A DNA stretch of 64,000 bases from Marinobacter sp. (GTDB taxonomy: Bacteria > Pseudomonadota > Gammaproteobacteria > Pseudomonadales > Oleiphilaceae). Below the pieces are notes generated by a model. It was not told the origin of the DNA. It made no database searches and saw only the letters and a list, made by a program, of their open reading frames with translations. The first letter of the stretch is position 1. Each line of letters begins with the position of its first letter. The stretch lies in assembly GCA_018402255.1 (NCBI GenBank), contig JAGYIS010000004.1, positions 558,001 to 622,000 of the forward strand. The letters run 5' to 3'. Made by a program: the position numbers and the translations under genes. Below, piece after piece: positions 46,474-55,865 of the stretch.

Positions 46474-47569
46474 ATGGAAGTTAATCCTATAGTGGTGAAG
46501 ATCAAAGAGCTTCGCGAGCGCACTGAAGCGCTGAGGGGGTATCTTTGACTACGATCAGCGTAGTGAACGTCTGGTCGAAGTAGAGCGTGAACTCGAGATG
46601 CCCAAAGTGTGGGATGACCCCGAGCGGGCCCAGGCATTGGGTAAAGAACGGTCGGATCTTGAGCTGATCGTCAAAACCATCGACAACCTGACCAGCGGCC
46701 TCAGTGATGCCGAGAGCCTGCTCGATATGGCGGTCGAAGAAGACGACGAAGGCACAGTGGCAGAAATTGTGGCCGACCTGGAAAGTCTCGATAAAGAGCT
46801 CGAAAAACTCGAATTTCGCCGCATGTTCTCCGGTGAAATGGACCCCAATAACGCCTATCTGGACATCCAGGCGGGCTCGGGCGGTACTGAGGCCCAGGAC
46901 TGGGCCAACATGCTGCTGCGCATGTACCTGCGTTGGGCTGAGCGCCGCGGCTTCAAGGCGGAAATCGTCGAACTGCAGGAAGGTGAAGTGGCGGGCATCA
47001 AAAGTGCCACCATTCACGTCCAGGGCGACTATGCTTATGGCTGGCTGCGCACCGAAACCGGCGTGCACCGTCTGGTGCGTAAATCGCCATTCGATTCCGG
47101 CAACCGCCGCCATACCTCGTTCTCCTCCGTGTTCATCTCGCCGGAAGTGGACGACAGCTTTGAAGTGGAAATCAACCCGGCCGACCTGCGGGTTGACGTA
47201 TACCGGGCTTCCGGTGCCGGTGGTCAGCACGTTAACCGGACCGAATCCGCGGTACGATTGACCCACAACCCCACCGGAATTGTTGTGGCCTGTCAGGCTG
47301 GCCGAAGCCAGCACCAGAACAAAGACCAGGCCATGAAGCAGCTCAAGGCCAAGCTCTTCGAGCATGAAATGCAGAAGCGTAACGCCGAGAAGCAGTTGCA
47401 GGAAGATGCCAAGTCTGACATTGGCTGGGGCAGCCAGATCCGTTCTTACGTTCTGGATGACAGCCGTATCAAGGATTTGCGCACCAAGGTGGAAACCAGC
47501 AACACCCAGTCGGTGCTTGATGGCGACATCGACAAGTTTATCGAAGCCAGTCTGAAGATGGCGCTGTAA
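46474..47569 (+). CDS. prfB: Peptide chain release factor 2 with programmed +1 frameshift
   Basis: RF2 of 364 residues, read in two frames. The short first frame runs from ATG 46474 to an in-frame TGA at codon 25 (46546-46548). Slippage on CTT moves the ribosome to the +1 frame, which starts at GAC and continues to 47569. The catalytic GGQ motif is in [11 protein letters not shown] and the stop-codon recognition motif is SPF in [13 protein letters not shown]2 terminates at UGA and UAA, so low RF2 favours frameshifting and the factor controls its own level. lysS follows 50 bases later. Confidence 0.98.
46534..46549 (+). promoter_or_regulatory. prfB programmed frameshift site
   Basis: AGGGGG (internal Shine-Dalgarno, 46534-46539) is three bases ahead of CTT TGA C (46543-46549). 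The 16-base stretch matches the E. coli prfB signal. Confidence 0.97.
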
Positions 47570-47619
47570 CCAGCGCCATACCAACCGATCCGGACATCTC
47601 CGACTTCTAGTGAGCCAAC

Positions 47620-49155
47620 ATGACTGAACATACCCAGAACGCCGCACAGCCCGAGGACAACAAGTTGATTGCCGAGCGCCGCGCCAAACTGGCGAGCCTG
47701 CGCGAACAAGGCAATCCGTTCCCGAACGACTTCCGCCGTGATGCCAGCGCTGCCGAGCTGCAGGAAAAATACGGTGATAACTCCAAGGAAGAGCTCGAGG
47801 CAATGGGCATCGAGGTGGCCATTGCCGGCCGCATGATGCTCGATCGCAAAGCGTTCAAAGTGGTTCAGGATATGACTGGCCGCATCCAGATCTACGCGCC
47901 CAAAGAAGTCCAGAAAGACACCAAACACTGGGATCTGGGCGACATCGTGGGTGTGCGCGGCACCCTGTGCAAGTCCGGCAAGGGCGATTTGTATGTGTCC
48001 ATGGACGAGTACACGCTGCTCACCAAGTCACTGCGCCCGTTGCCTGAAAAGCACAAAGGCCTGACCGATACCGAAGCGCGCTACCGCCACCGGTATGTCG
48101 ATCTGATGGTGAACGAAGACAGCCGTCGGGTGTTCCATGCCCGCTCCAAGATCATCAACGTGATGCGTCAGTATTTCACTGATCGTGATTTCATGGAGGT
48201 GGAAACTCCCATGTTGCAGGTCATCCCCGGCGGTGCTACCGCCCGGCCTTTTGTGACCCATCACAACGCTCTGGGCATCGACATGTACCTGCGCATTGCG
48301 CCGGAGCTGTTCCTCAAGCGCCTGGTGGTTGGCGGCTTTGAGCGGGTGTTCGAGATCAACCGCAATTTCCGCAACGAAGGTTTGTCGACCCGGCACAACC
48401 CAGAGTTCACCATGGTTGAGTTCTATCAGGCCTATGCCGATTATAACGACCTGATGGACTTGACCGAAGACATGCTGCGCACCATCGCACAGAAAGTGCT
48501 GGGCACAACCACCGTGACCAATACCCGAGTGTTGAACGACGGTACCGACGAAACCATCGAATACGATTTCGGCAAACCGTTTGAGCGCCTGACCGTGGTG
48601 GACGCCATTTTACGCTACAACCCGGACATCAGCCGGGAGTCGTTGGCGGATTATGACAGTGCCCGTGAGGTGGCGAAGAGCCTGGGTATTCATGTTAAAA
48701 ACACCTGGGGCCTGGGCAAGATACAGATCGAAATCTTTGAAGCCACCGCCGAGCATCGTTTGATGCAGCCGACCTTCATCACCGAATACCCGAAAGAGAT
48801 CTCCCCGCTGGCCCGCTGCAAAGACAGCGATCCGTTCGTCACCGAGCGCTTCGAGTTTTTCGTCGGTGGCCGCGAAATCGCCAACGGCTTCTCCGAGCTC
48901 AACGACGCCGAAGACCAGGCCGAGCGCTTCCAGGCCCAGGTCGCCGAAAAAGACGCCGGTGATGACGAAGCCATGTTCTACGACGAAGACTACGTGATGG
49001 CGCTGGAATACGGCCTGCCGCCTACTGCAGGTGAAGGTATCGGCATCGACCGCCTGGCCATGCTTTTGACCAACTCGCAGTCCATCCGTGACGTCATCCT
49101 GTTCCCGGCCATGCGCCCGGAGCACAAGGCCGAACAAAAGCCGGAAGGCGAATAA
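47620..49155 (+). CDS. lysS: Lysine--tRNA ligase, class II
   Basis: A 511-residue synthetase. The N-terminal OB-fold anticodon-binding domain covers about residues 60-170. The catalytic core shows motif 1 around [18 protein letters not shown], motif 2 in [16 protein letters not shown], and motif 3 in [14 protein letters not shown]. It charges tRNA-Lys. It follows prfB as in E. coli, and ung starts four bases after its stop. Confidence 0.98.
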   Translation: MTEHTQNAAQPEDNKLIAERRAKLASLREQGNPFPNDFRRDASAAELQEKYGDNSKEELEAMGIEVAIAGRMMLDRKAFKVVQDMTGRIQIYAPKEVQKDTKHWDLGDIVGVRGTLCKSGKGDLYVSMDEYTLLTKSLRPLPEKHKGLTDTEARYRHRYVDLMVNEDSRRVFHARSKIINVMRQYFTDRDFMEVETPMLQVIPGGATARPFVTHHNALGIDMYLRIAPELFLKRLVVGGFERVFEINRNFRNEGLSTRHNPEFTMVEFYQAYADYNDLMDLTEDMLRTIAQKVLGTTTVTNTRVLNDGTDETIEYDFGKPFERLTVVDAILRYNPDISRESLADYDSAREVAKSLGIHVKNTWGLGKIQIEIFEATAEHRLMQPTFITEYPKEISPLARCKDSDPFVTERFEFFVGGREIANGFSELNDAEDQAERFQAQVAEKDAGDDEAMFYDEDYVMALEYGLPPTAGEGIGIDRLAMLLTNSQSIRDVILFPAMRPEHKAEQKPEGE

Positions 49156-49159
49156 GCCC

Positions 49160-49900
49160 ATGCACCCCGCCGAGGCACTGGCTCAACAACTGAAGCCCGG
49201 CCGCGGCTGGGACAAATGGCTGGCGGAGGAATTCCGTCAGCCCTACCTGCAACAGCTGGCCGAGTTTCTGGCCGCTGAAGAGCAGACGGGCAAACTGCTG
49301 TTCCCGGAGCAGAAACACTGCTTCAACGCCCTCAACAGCACCCCCCTTGACCAGGTTAAAGTGGTGATCCTGGGCCAGGACCCCTATCACGGCCCTGGTC
49401 AGGCCCATGGCCTGTGCTTCTCCGTCCGCCCCGATGTGCCAACACCCCCATCCCTGGTCAATATCTTCAAAGAAATCCAGCAGGACCTCGGTATAGCTGC
49501 TCCCGATCACGGCTGCCTGCAGCCCTGGGCCGAGCAGGGCGTATTACTCCTGAACGCGGTTCTCACCGTCGAACAGGGCAACGCCGGTGCGCACCAGAAC
49601 AAGGGGTGGGAGGTCTTCACTGACAAAGTGATCGAAACCGTTAACCGGGAGCGGGATGGCGTGGTGTTTTTGCTCTGGGGCAGCTACGCCAGGAAAAAAG
49701 GCCGACACATCGACCGTAACCGCCATCTGGTTCTGGAAGGCCCGCATCCGTCACCGCTCAGCGCCTACCGCGGATTTTTCGGCTGCCAGCACTTCTCAAA
49801 AGCCAATGACTGGCTTCAAAAGCAGAGCAAGCCTGCTGTTGACTGGGCTTTGCCAAGCAAGGCGGAGTTGATAGAGAAATACCACAAAGAACGAGGCTAA
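49160..49900 (+). CDS. ung: Uracil-DNA glycosylase
   Basis: A 246-residue family 1 enzyme. The water-activating aspartate is in [16 protein letters not shown] (about residue 74). The uracil-specific asparagine region is [10 protein letters not shown], and the DNA-intercalating loop is [13 protein letters not shown] (active-site His near 197). It removes uracil from DNA at the start of base excision repair. The ATG at 49160 is four bases behind the lysS stop. A long inverted-repeat element lies beyond its end. Confidence 0.98.
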   Translation: MHPAEALAQQLKPGRGWDKWLAEEFRQPYLQQLAEFLAAEEQTGKLLFPEQKHCFNALNSTPLDQVKVVILGQDPYHGPGQAHGLCFSVRPDVPTPPSLVNIFKEIQQDLGIAAPDHGCLQPWAEQGVLLLNAVLTVEQGNAGAHQNKGWEVFTDKVIETVNRERDGVVFLLWGSYARKKGRHIDRNRHLVLEGPHPSPLSAYRGFFGCQHFSKANDWLQKQSKPAVDWALPSKAELIEKYHKERG

Positions 49901-49915
49901 ACGCAATTGTAGCCA

Positions 49916-50020
49916 TCGGGGCTGGGGCAGGCACCCAAAACCGTGCGGAGTCAGGGATGGCGGAGCCGAGCGTACAGGGATGTATTTACAGCGTGTTTCG
50001 GGTGCCTGCCCCAGCTCCGA
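49916..50020. repeat. 105-bp intergenic element with 26-nt inverted arms
   Basis: Left arm 49916-49941 and right arm 49995-50020 are reverse complements with two mismatches, centred on GCTGGGGCAGGCACCC. The 53-base interior contains CAGGGATG twice. It lies between the convergent ends of ung and the HDOD gene and carries no reading frame. It looks like a dispersed, structured repeat or MITE-like element. It could also act as a bidirectional transcription end. Confidence 0.7.
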
Positions 50021-50023
50021 GGG

Positions 50024-50035
50024 CGGGCTAGCCCG
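50024..50035. repeat. 12-bp perfect palindrome
   Basis: CGGGCTAGCCCG is self-complementary and sits four bases beyond the right arm of the larger inverted repeat. It may belong to the same element. Confidence 0.45.
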
Positions 50036-50113
50036 GTATGTTTTGGGAGCCGGACCCCACCGCCGAGACGGCAGGCCCTTCTGCAATCCACACAAAGCCT
50101 GAGTAAACTCCAG

Positions 50114-50947
50114 TTACTGAAGCAATGCCATAGCCGCTTCCATCTGAGCGTTGAGGTCTTCTTCCTCGTTCATGTCTGCAGTCGGATCAATACCCAAACG
50201 ATCAAATGCCGGAATCCTGGTCCAGTCCATCTCATTCCAGGGGTGATCGGTGCCGGCCACCAACTGAAGATTGGCAATCATCACCAGATCGGCATAATCC
50301 GCCGAAGGCACCTCGCGCTGGAAGTTTGCATACTCCAAAGGCACATTCTGCAGCTCCTTCGGGAAATCCCACTTCTTCAGAATCATCGCGCCAACGCGAG
50401 GGTGCAACTGCTCAATCACATTATCGAGCATGATACTGCTGATCTGGATATCCTGATCTTCAACGTAACGCAAAATCGGCAATACCCCAATCAGATGAAC
50501 CAGCCCCGCCAGCGTCGCCTGATCCGGCTTCAGTTTGGTGTAATGCTGCGCCAGTACGTGACATATCCCTGCCACCTCGGTACTGGTTTGCCAGGTCGCA
50601 CGCAGGCGCTTGTCGACCATGTCAGAGGTGGCCTGGAACATCTGCTCCATGGCCAGGCCCATGGCCAGGTTGCTGGTGTAGGCCATGCCAAGGCGACTGA
50701 CCGCCATATTCAGGTTCTCGATGGCCCGGCTGCCCCGGAACAGAGGGCTGTTGCACACCCGGATAATCCGTGCAGACAACGCAGTGTCGTTACTGATGAC
50801 CTTAACCAGATCCATTATCGCCGAGTCTTCCGCTTCGGCAATATCCCTCACCTGCAGAGCCACTTCCGGCAATGTCGGCAGCACCAGCTTGTCGTTTTCG
50901 ATGGCCTGGGTAAGGTCAGTTTTAATGGTTTCAACAATGTTTGTCAT
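50114..50947 (-). CDS. HDOD domain protein
   Basis: A 277-residue protein with an HDOD domain (about residues 18-215): LVLPTLPEVALQVRDIAE, VISNDTALSARIIRVCNSP and LAGLVHLIGVLPILRYV. HDOD domains resemble HD phosphohydrolases but usually lack the metal-binding histidines, and they act in signalling, often in motility or stress control. No effector domain is attached. The ATG at 50947 is preferred over the TTG two codons earlier. It converges with ung across the repeat region. Confidence 0.9.
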   Translation of the reverse strand: MTNIVETIKTDLTQAIENDKLVLPTLPEVALQVRDIAEAEDSAIMDLVKVISNDTALSARIIRVCNSPLFRGSRAIENLNMAVSRLGMAYTSNLAMGLAMEQMFQATSDMVDKRLRATWQTSTEVAGICHVLAQHYTKLKPDQATLAGLVHLIGVLPILRYVEDQDIQISSIMLDNVIEQLHPRVGAMILKKWDFPKELQNVPLEYANFQREVPSADYADLVMIANLQLVAGTDHPWNEMDWTRIPAFDRLGIDPTADMNEEEDLNAQMEAAMALLQ

Positions 50948-51052
50948 GATCAATAACGTTCCGCTTGTCTTGGTGCCCCTGTCGTCAGGCGCACTGGGTA
51001 AACCGGTATGTGGTTTAATTTATAGCAAATTTTGCCGGTTTTGCCTGTCTAC

Positions 51053-52052
51053 TTATGTATCTGTCGCAGAGGCCGGCGCTCTTTCTGGCACCGGATAGGG
51101 TAGATCTTGCAGCTCAAGAACCACCTGGCCAGCGTCCGCAAGTGCCAAAGGATCATGCTGCGCGTCATGGCGAATGACGGCGAGCAGCTCGCCTTGGCCA
51201 TCGCCGGTGGCAATGGCATTGACCACCTCGCCCACACTTTTGTCGCCGCTCAGCAACTTGGTACCGGTGGCTGGCGCTAGTGTCTGCGCCACTGAAGCGA
51301 AGCCGAAACAGACTCTTCTTGAGCTGCCCCAGAAAGTGCATTCTGGCGATGACTTCCTGGCCGGTGTAGCAGCCCTTCTTGAAGTGAACGCCCTGCAAGT
51401 GCTGCAGGTTCAGCATCTGCGGAACGTAAGCATCTTTGCTGTCAGGGGTGAGCCAGGGCACTCCGGCGAGAATGCTGGCGCGGTTCCAGTCGTCAATAGA
51501 GAGCTCGTTCAGGTTGGCGGGCAGTGAGGGCATTCCGTCCAGTTGCCACCACTCGTAACGGGCGGTGTGTTCAGCGGTGTCTTCCAGGCGAATCAAGATG
51601 CCAGCGCCGGTTGGGAGTGCTTGCCCCGGCCGGATCAATGCCTCGGCGCCTTCACCTGCGGCAGCAATCGCGGTGGACTCCCCCAGCAGACCAACAATCC
51701 GTGCTGAGGGCACAACGTCCATCGTTGTGCCGCGGAACAGCATCAGGTACTTGCGCAGATGAGACAGCGTCGTATCGGCCTGATCAACATCGAGGTCCAT
51801 CAGTAGGTCATGTTGATCGCGGACCAGGCGGGTCAGGCAGTAAGCGCGACCTTTGGGATTGCAAGCGGCGGCGCGCAGCGACTGGTGGCTGGTCACTTCA
51901 TCGACATGCTGAGTGAACTGGCCCTGAACGAACTTGTCGGTGCCCGGGCCACTGATCCGAACGATAACCCGGTTGGCCAGCAGGGCGTAACCGTTGCTCT
52001 CCGGGTGGCTGCTGTTTGGTGCAGTGTGCGGCAGGCTATCCTGTTGAGTCAT
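51053..52052 (-). CDS. ygfZ: Folate-binding protein YgfZ (GcvT-like), one frameshift
   Basis: A tetrahydrofolate-dependent protein used in repair or synthesis of iron-sulfur enzymes, about 332 residues after correction. The diagnostic motif KGCYTGQE with its conserved cysteine is near residue 226-233. The frame breaks after LFRLRFSG; removing one base from the CC run at 51289-51290 joins it to AQTLAPATGTKLLSGDKSVG and the normal C-terminal barrel. A sequence error is the simplest explanation. The ATG at 52052 (MTQQDSLPH) is preceded by a GGAG-like site. It lies next to ygfX-sdhE. Confidence 0.9.
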
Positions 52053-52081
52053 CTTGGTCTCCGTGTTGGATCGCTGAAGAG

Positions 52082-52543
52082 TCAGGGCGTGCCTGATGGC
52101 TGGCCGATGCGAAGCATCATGCGCAGGCGACGGAAGTCGGGCTCCGGAACCCTGGCATTGAACGGTCCGAGGTCTCCCGTTATCAAGACAATGATCGGTG
52201 AGAATCTTGTGCCTTCGGGGGCCAGTTTCAAGACCAGGACAGATGCTCCAAGGCTGCTGGACGAAGCGGCGCGACAAAGGATCTTCCGGCCATCCCGCCG
52301 TTGGCATTGTACGCCGGTGTCATCCGCAACCAGTGCGAAAACAGCTCCAGGCCCCCTTAGCAAGCCGTGTTGTTTAAAGCTTTGCCAGCCCAGCCAAACA
52401 ATGGCGGGCAGCGCGCTCAGGAGCCAAAGTGAGCTTTCGAGGGCGGCGCCGATACTGAATGCGGCCAGCAGCAGCCATGGGACGACGGCTAAGCCTCCGG
52501 CGATGAACGACGGCGCCAGGGTGAGTTCAATCCGGCTGGACAC
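52082..52543 (-). CDS. YgfX/CptA-like inner membrane protein
   Basis: A 153-residue protein with two adjacent hydrophobic helices near residues 14-50 ([31 protein letters not shown]), followed by a soluble C-terminal region. The family is the partner of SdhE/YgfY. Its start overlaps the end of sdhE by 17 bases, showing translational coupling. In E. coli the homologue was described as a toxin affecting FtsZ and MreB, but association with flavoprotein assembly fits the context better. Confidence 0.8.
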   Translation of the reverse strand: MSSRIELTLAPSFIAGGLAVVPWLLLAAFSIGAALESSLWLLSALPAIVWLGWQSFKQHGLLRGPGAVFALVADDTGVQCQRRDGRKILCRAASSSSLGASVLVLKLAPEGTRFSPIIVLITGDLGPFNARVPEPDFRRLRMMLRIGQPSGTP

Positions 52544-52799
52544 GATTCAGAATCAGGTCGACCATGCGCTGCAAGTCCGGGTCTTCCGGCCGGCTTCTCT
52601 GCATAAACCACTCAAACATATCGGAGTCTTCGCAGCTCAGCAGCTTCTGGTATCGGGCCTGATCGTCCGGGGCGAGGTCCCGATAGGCTTCCTCAAGAAA
52701 GGGCAGTAGTAACACGTCCAGTTCCAGCATGCCACGGCGGCTGTGCCACCACAGCCGGCGGAATTGGGTTTCGTCGTTAACAGTATTAATGTCTGACAT
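52527..52799 (-). CDS. sdhE: FAD assembly factor SdhE (YgfY/CptB)
   Basis: A 90-residue helical protein. The conserved RGMLELD motif (residues 22-28) contains the RGxxE core required for flavinylation of succinate dehydrogenase SdhA and fumarate reductase. The rest ([19 protein letters not shown]) matches the family. It lies between nadB and ygfX on the same strand. NadB is an SdhA homologue that binds FAD non-covalently, so the neighbourhood is suggestive, but whether SdhE acts on NadB is unproven. Confidence 0.95.
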   Translation of the reverse strand: MSDINTVNDETQFRRLWWHSRRGMLELDVLLLPFLEEAYRDLAPDDQARYQKLLSCEDSDMFEWFMQRSRPEDPDLQRMVDLILNRVQPD

Positions 52800-52834
52800 G
52801 GAGCGTTTCGCCTTGAAAGATTCGTGGTTCCCGT

Positions 52835-54442
52835 TCAGGGAGACGGGGTGCGATAGGTTGTCGGCACCAGAATGGTGTCCTGCGCATCGTTTATCAGGCC
52901 GGGAAAGTCCAGAGTGTAGTGCAGGCCTCGGCTTTCTTTACGTTGCAGAGCTGAACAAATGATCAGATCGGACACAGACACCAGGTTGCGCAGCTCGATC
53001 AGATCGTTGGTCACCCGGTAGTTGCTGTAAAACTCGCCGATTTCCCGTGACAGAAGATCGACCCGGTGCTTGGCCCGTTGCAGCCGCTTGGTGGTGCGCA
53101 CAATGCCTACATAGTCCCACATGAAGTGACGCAATTCATCCCAGTTGTGGGAAATGACGACGTCTTCATCCGAATCCCTGACCTGGCTTTCATCCCAATC
53201 CGGTGCCGGCGGGGGTGCCGGAATGTCCGCCTCCCGGCGGGCGATGTCCTGGGCAGCGGCGCGGCCATACACCAGGCATTCCAACAGGGAGTTGCTGGCC
53301 ATGCGGTTGGCGCCGTGCAAGCCGGTGAAGGCGGCTTCGCCGACGGCATAGAGTTGATTGATGTCGGTTCTGGCCCGTTCATCGCTGACAATGCCGCCAC
53401 AGGTGTAGTGAGCCGCGGGCACCACCGGAATCGGTTCACGGGTGATGTCGATGCCAAACTCCAGACACTTCTCATAAATGGTCGGGAAGTGGTGTCTTAT
53501 GAAGTCACTCGGCTTATGGCTGATGTCCAGATACAGATGGTCAGCCCCCAGTCGTTTCATCTCATGGTCGATGGCTCGGGCCACAATGTCGCGTGGCGCG
53601 AGTTCGGCGCGATCGTCAAACCGGTCCATGAAGCGGCTGCCATCGGGCAGCTTCAGTAATCCGCCTTCACCGCGTACCGCCTCTGTAATGAGAAATGACT
53701 TGGCGTTAGGGTGGTACAGGCAGGTGGGGTGGAACTGGTTAAACTCCATGTTGGCCACCCGGCAGCCCGCACGCCAGGCCATGGCAATGCCATCACCCGA
53801 GGCGCCATCCGGATTGGTGGTGTACCGGTACGCCTTGGAAGCGCCGCCGGTGGCCAGCACCGTAAACCGGGCCCGGAACAGCTCAACATGATTGTCTTCA
53901 AGGTTGAGGATATAAGCGCCGACACAGCGATTGCCCGGCAGTGACAGTTTTCGGTTCGTAATGACGTCAACGGCAACCCGCCCTGATTTCAGATCAATAT
54001 TCGGGCGTGCCATGGCCTGGCTGGTCAGGGTCGTCGATACTGCATGGCCGGTGGCGTCGGCGGCGTGGATGATGCGCCTGTGGCTGTGGCCACCTTCGCG
54101 GGTCAGATGGTAGTGTTCGTTGTCATCTTCCCGGGTGAAGGAAACGCCTGAGTCAATGAGCCACTGAATGCTCTCTTTGCTTTGTTCTACGGTGAACCGC
54201 ACGGCGTCTTCGTGACACAGCCCGCCACCGGCGCTCAGGGTGTCCTGGATGTGGTTTTCAACGGAGTCCGTATCGTCGAGTACCGCGGCGATGCCGCCCT
54301 GAGCCCAGAGGGTGGCGCCAGAGCTGATTTCTGCTTTACTGATCACGCACACCCGCAGGTGTTCGGGCAGGTTGAGAGCAACCGTCAGGCCGGCAGCGCC
54401 GCTGCCGATAATCAGAACATCGTATTCGTAGGATTGTGGCAT
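52835..54442 (-). CDS. nadB: L-aspartate oxidase
   Basis: A 535-residue flavoenzyme that oxidises aspartate to iminoaspartate, the first step of de novo NAD synthesis. The FAD-binding start is [17 protein letters not shown], and the flavin-contact region is [20 protein letters not shown]. The active-site region DVIT to GGAS and the C-terminal helical domain ending QAPGLYRT-like [11 protein letters not shown] are intact. The ATG at 54442 aligns with the N-terminus expected for Pseudomonas NadB; 54463 is possible. It is divergent from rpoE. Confidence 0.96.
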   Translation of the reverse strand: MPQSYEYDVLIIGSGAAGLTVALNLPEHLRVCVISKAEISSGATLWAQGGIAAVLDDTDSVENHIQDTLSAGGGLCHEDAVRFTVEQSKESIQWLIDSGVSFTREDDNEHYHLTREGGHSHRRIIHAADATGHAVSTTLTSQAMARPNIDLKSGRVAVDVITNRKLSLPGNRCVGAYILNLEDNHVELFRARFTVLATGGASKAYRYTTNPDGASGDGIAMAWRAGCRVANMEFNQFHPTCLYHPNAKSFLITEAVRGEGGLLKLPDGSRFMDRFDDRAELAPRDIVARAIDHEMKRLGADHLYLDISHKPSDFIRHHFPTIYEKCLEFGIDITREPIPVVPAAHYTCGGIVSDERARTDINQLYAVGEAAFTGLHGANRMASNSLLECLVYGRAAAQDIARREADIPAPPPAPDWDESQVRDSDEDVVISHNWDELRHFMWDYVGIVRTTKRLQRAKHRVDLLSREIGEFYSNYRVTNDLIELRNLVSVSDLIICSALQRKESRGLHYTLDFPGLINDAQDTILVPTTYRTPSP

Positions 54443-54479
54443 TGAGTCGGTATCGCGGGCCATAATGTGGATGTGTATT

Positions 54480-54506
54480 GAACTAAACTTTACGCCTGCT
54501 GTCTAT
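54480..54506 (+). promoter_or_regulatory. Candidate sigma-E (AlgU) promoter for rpoE autoregulation
   Basis: GAACTA (54480-54485) and TCTAT (54502-54506) are separated by 16 bases, close to the extracytoplasmic sigma consensus GAACTT-N16-TCTGA. It lies about 140 bases upstream of the rpoE start in the nadB-rpoE gap. Such autoregulation is typical of algU/rpoE operons. Confidence 0.55.
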
Positions 54507-54648
54507 TTGGCCTGATGGATATGCCGCCTGCCGGTTGCTGTCCCAACGTGGGTTCATGAACGAACGCCGGAAAAGCCCAATGACACCAGCGAATCTCATC
54601 AAGGCCGCTCAGCCAGCCAAAAAAACAGGACTTTCTGTTACTTCGTCC

Positions 54649-55266
54649 ATGACTCCTGATAACGACCGGAAGCCAGGTGAGCAGACCGACAGTCAGACGG
54701 ATCTGCAATTGGTGCGCAAAGTTCGCAATGGCGACCGTGCGGCCTTCGACCTGCTGGTCATCAAATATCAGTCGCGGGTCGCTTCGATCATCAGTCGATA
54801 TGTCTACGACAGTCAGGAAGTGATGGACCTGAGCCAGGAAACCTTCATCAAGGCATTTCGGGCGATTGAGCGGTTTCGTGGTGACAGCGCGTTCTATACC
54901 TGGCTTTATCGCATTGCGGTCAATACCGCCAAAAACTATCTGGAAGCCAGAGGTCGCCGGCCTCAGGGCTCGGCAGACGCCGCAGATGCCGAGAATTTTG
55001 ACGATGGCGGGCGACTGCGGGACGTTGCCTCGCCAGAGCGGTTGTTGCAGCGGGAACAACTGCAAAGGGCGCTGTCAGACGCGATTTCTGAGCTGCCCGA
55101 GGAACTTCGTTCCGCTTTTCTACTCAGGGAATATGACGGGTTGAGCTATGAAGACATCGCCCGAATTCTTGAGTGTCCGATCGGGACGGTCCGTTCGCGG
55201 ATCTTCAGAGCCCGGGATGCGGTGGACCGTCAGTTGGGTCCCTTGCTTAATCATTCAGTGACGTAA
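54649..55266 (+). CDS. rpoE: RNA polymerase sigma factor RpoE/AlgU
   Basis: An extracytoplasmic-function sigma factor of 205 residues. Region 2 (FDLLVIKYQSRVASIISRY, DLSQETFIKAFRAIERF, FYTWLYRIAVNTAKNYL) recognises the -10. Region 4 (LREYDGLSYEDIARIL, CPIGTVRSRIFRARDAV) recognises the -35. It controls the envelope stress response and is held by the MucA-like anti-sigma encoded next. Upstream ATG codons exist at 54535, 54556 and 54580; I chose 54649 because family members begin about ten residues before DLQLVRKV. Confidence 0.95.
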   Translation: MTPDNDRKPGEQTDSQTDLQLVRKVRNGDRAAFDLLVIKYQSRVASIISRYVYDSQEVMDLSQETFIKAFRAIERFRGDSAFYTWLYRIAVNTAKNYLEARGRRPQGSADAADAENFDDGGRLRDVASPERLLQREQLQRALSDAISELPEELRSAFLLREYDGLSYEDIARILECPIGTVRSRIFRARDAVDRQLGPLLNHSVT

Positions 55267-55281
55267 ATGAGGTTGCATCCG

Positions 55282-55848
55282 ATGGATGAGCGTCTCAGAG
55301 AAACCCTTTCAGCCATGATGGACGATGAGGCCGATGAGTTGTCGGTTCGGCGATTGTTGTCCCACGGCGACCAGGAAGAGATCCGAGGCCAGTGGCAACG
55401 CTGGCAGCAGGTTCGTGATCTGATGCATGAAAATCACGGCCCGGCAGATGCGGTCGATGTTGCGGTGGCGGTACGGGAGGCCCTTGACGGTCATGTTCGT
55501 CCGGCTCGGTCAGCCGATGGCGTGCCGGAGGCCCCTGGCGGCTCTTACTGGCGGTGGCCAGTTGCAGCCATGGTGGTGATGGCCTTGGTGATCGGCTTCG
55601 GCGCTGGTGCCGGTTGGGACTCCCAAACGGTTGAGCCAGCGGCACCGTTTGCGATGACAGAACCCGCAGATGATCAGGCGCTGATGTTGTCTGCGGCGGT
55701 GGAAGAGGTGGCGTTACAGGGTTTGGATGAGGACCAGTTACAGCAGATGCGTCAGTATTTGCTCGAGCACGCTCAGCACAGCAGTGTTGGTGCCGGCCGG
55801 GGCTCTGTCGGGTATGCCAGGTTGGTGAGTGCTGGCGGTGGTTACTGA
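55282..55848 (+). CDS. mucA: Anti-sigma-E factor (RseA/MucA)
   Basis: A 188-residue membrane protein. The N-terminal anti-sigma domain (LRETLSAMMDDEADELSVRR) binds RpoE in the cytoplasm. One helix spans residues 92-111, and the periplasmic tail (112-188) binds MucB. Under envelope stress the AlgW/DegS and RseP-type proteases cut it and free the sigma factor. GAGG seven bases upstream supports the ATG at 55282; an in-frame ATG at 55267 follows the rpoE stop directly. Confidence 0.93.
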   Translation: MDERLRETLSAMMDDEADELSVRRLLSHGDQEEIRGQWQRWQQVRDLMHENHGPADAVDVAVAVREALDGHVRPARSADGVPEAPGGSYWRWPVAAMVVMALVIGFGAGAGWDSQTVEPAAPFAMTEPADDQALMLSAAVEEVALQGLDEDQLQQMRQYLLEHAQHSSVGAGRGSVGYARLVSAGGGY

Positions 55849-55865
55849 ATGTGGGGGCAAGGCTG

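Noticed and set aside
46474..46549. prfB as a pseudogene because of the in-frame TGA
   Set aside because: The AGGGGG and CTT TGA C context is the conserved programmed frameshift.
46502..47803. A 433-codon antisense frame over prfB
   Set aside because: It is opposite RF2 coding sequence and has no recognisable domain.
52082..52799. ygfX-sdhE as a toxin-antitoxin module
   Set aside because: SdhE is an established flavinylation factor, and the position beside nadB and ygfZ supports a metabolic role.
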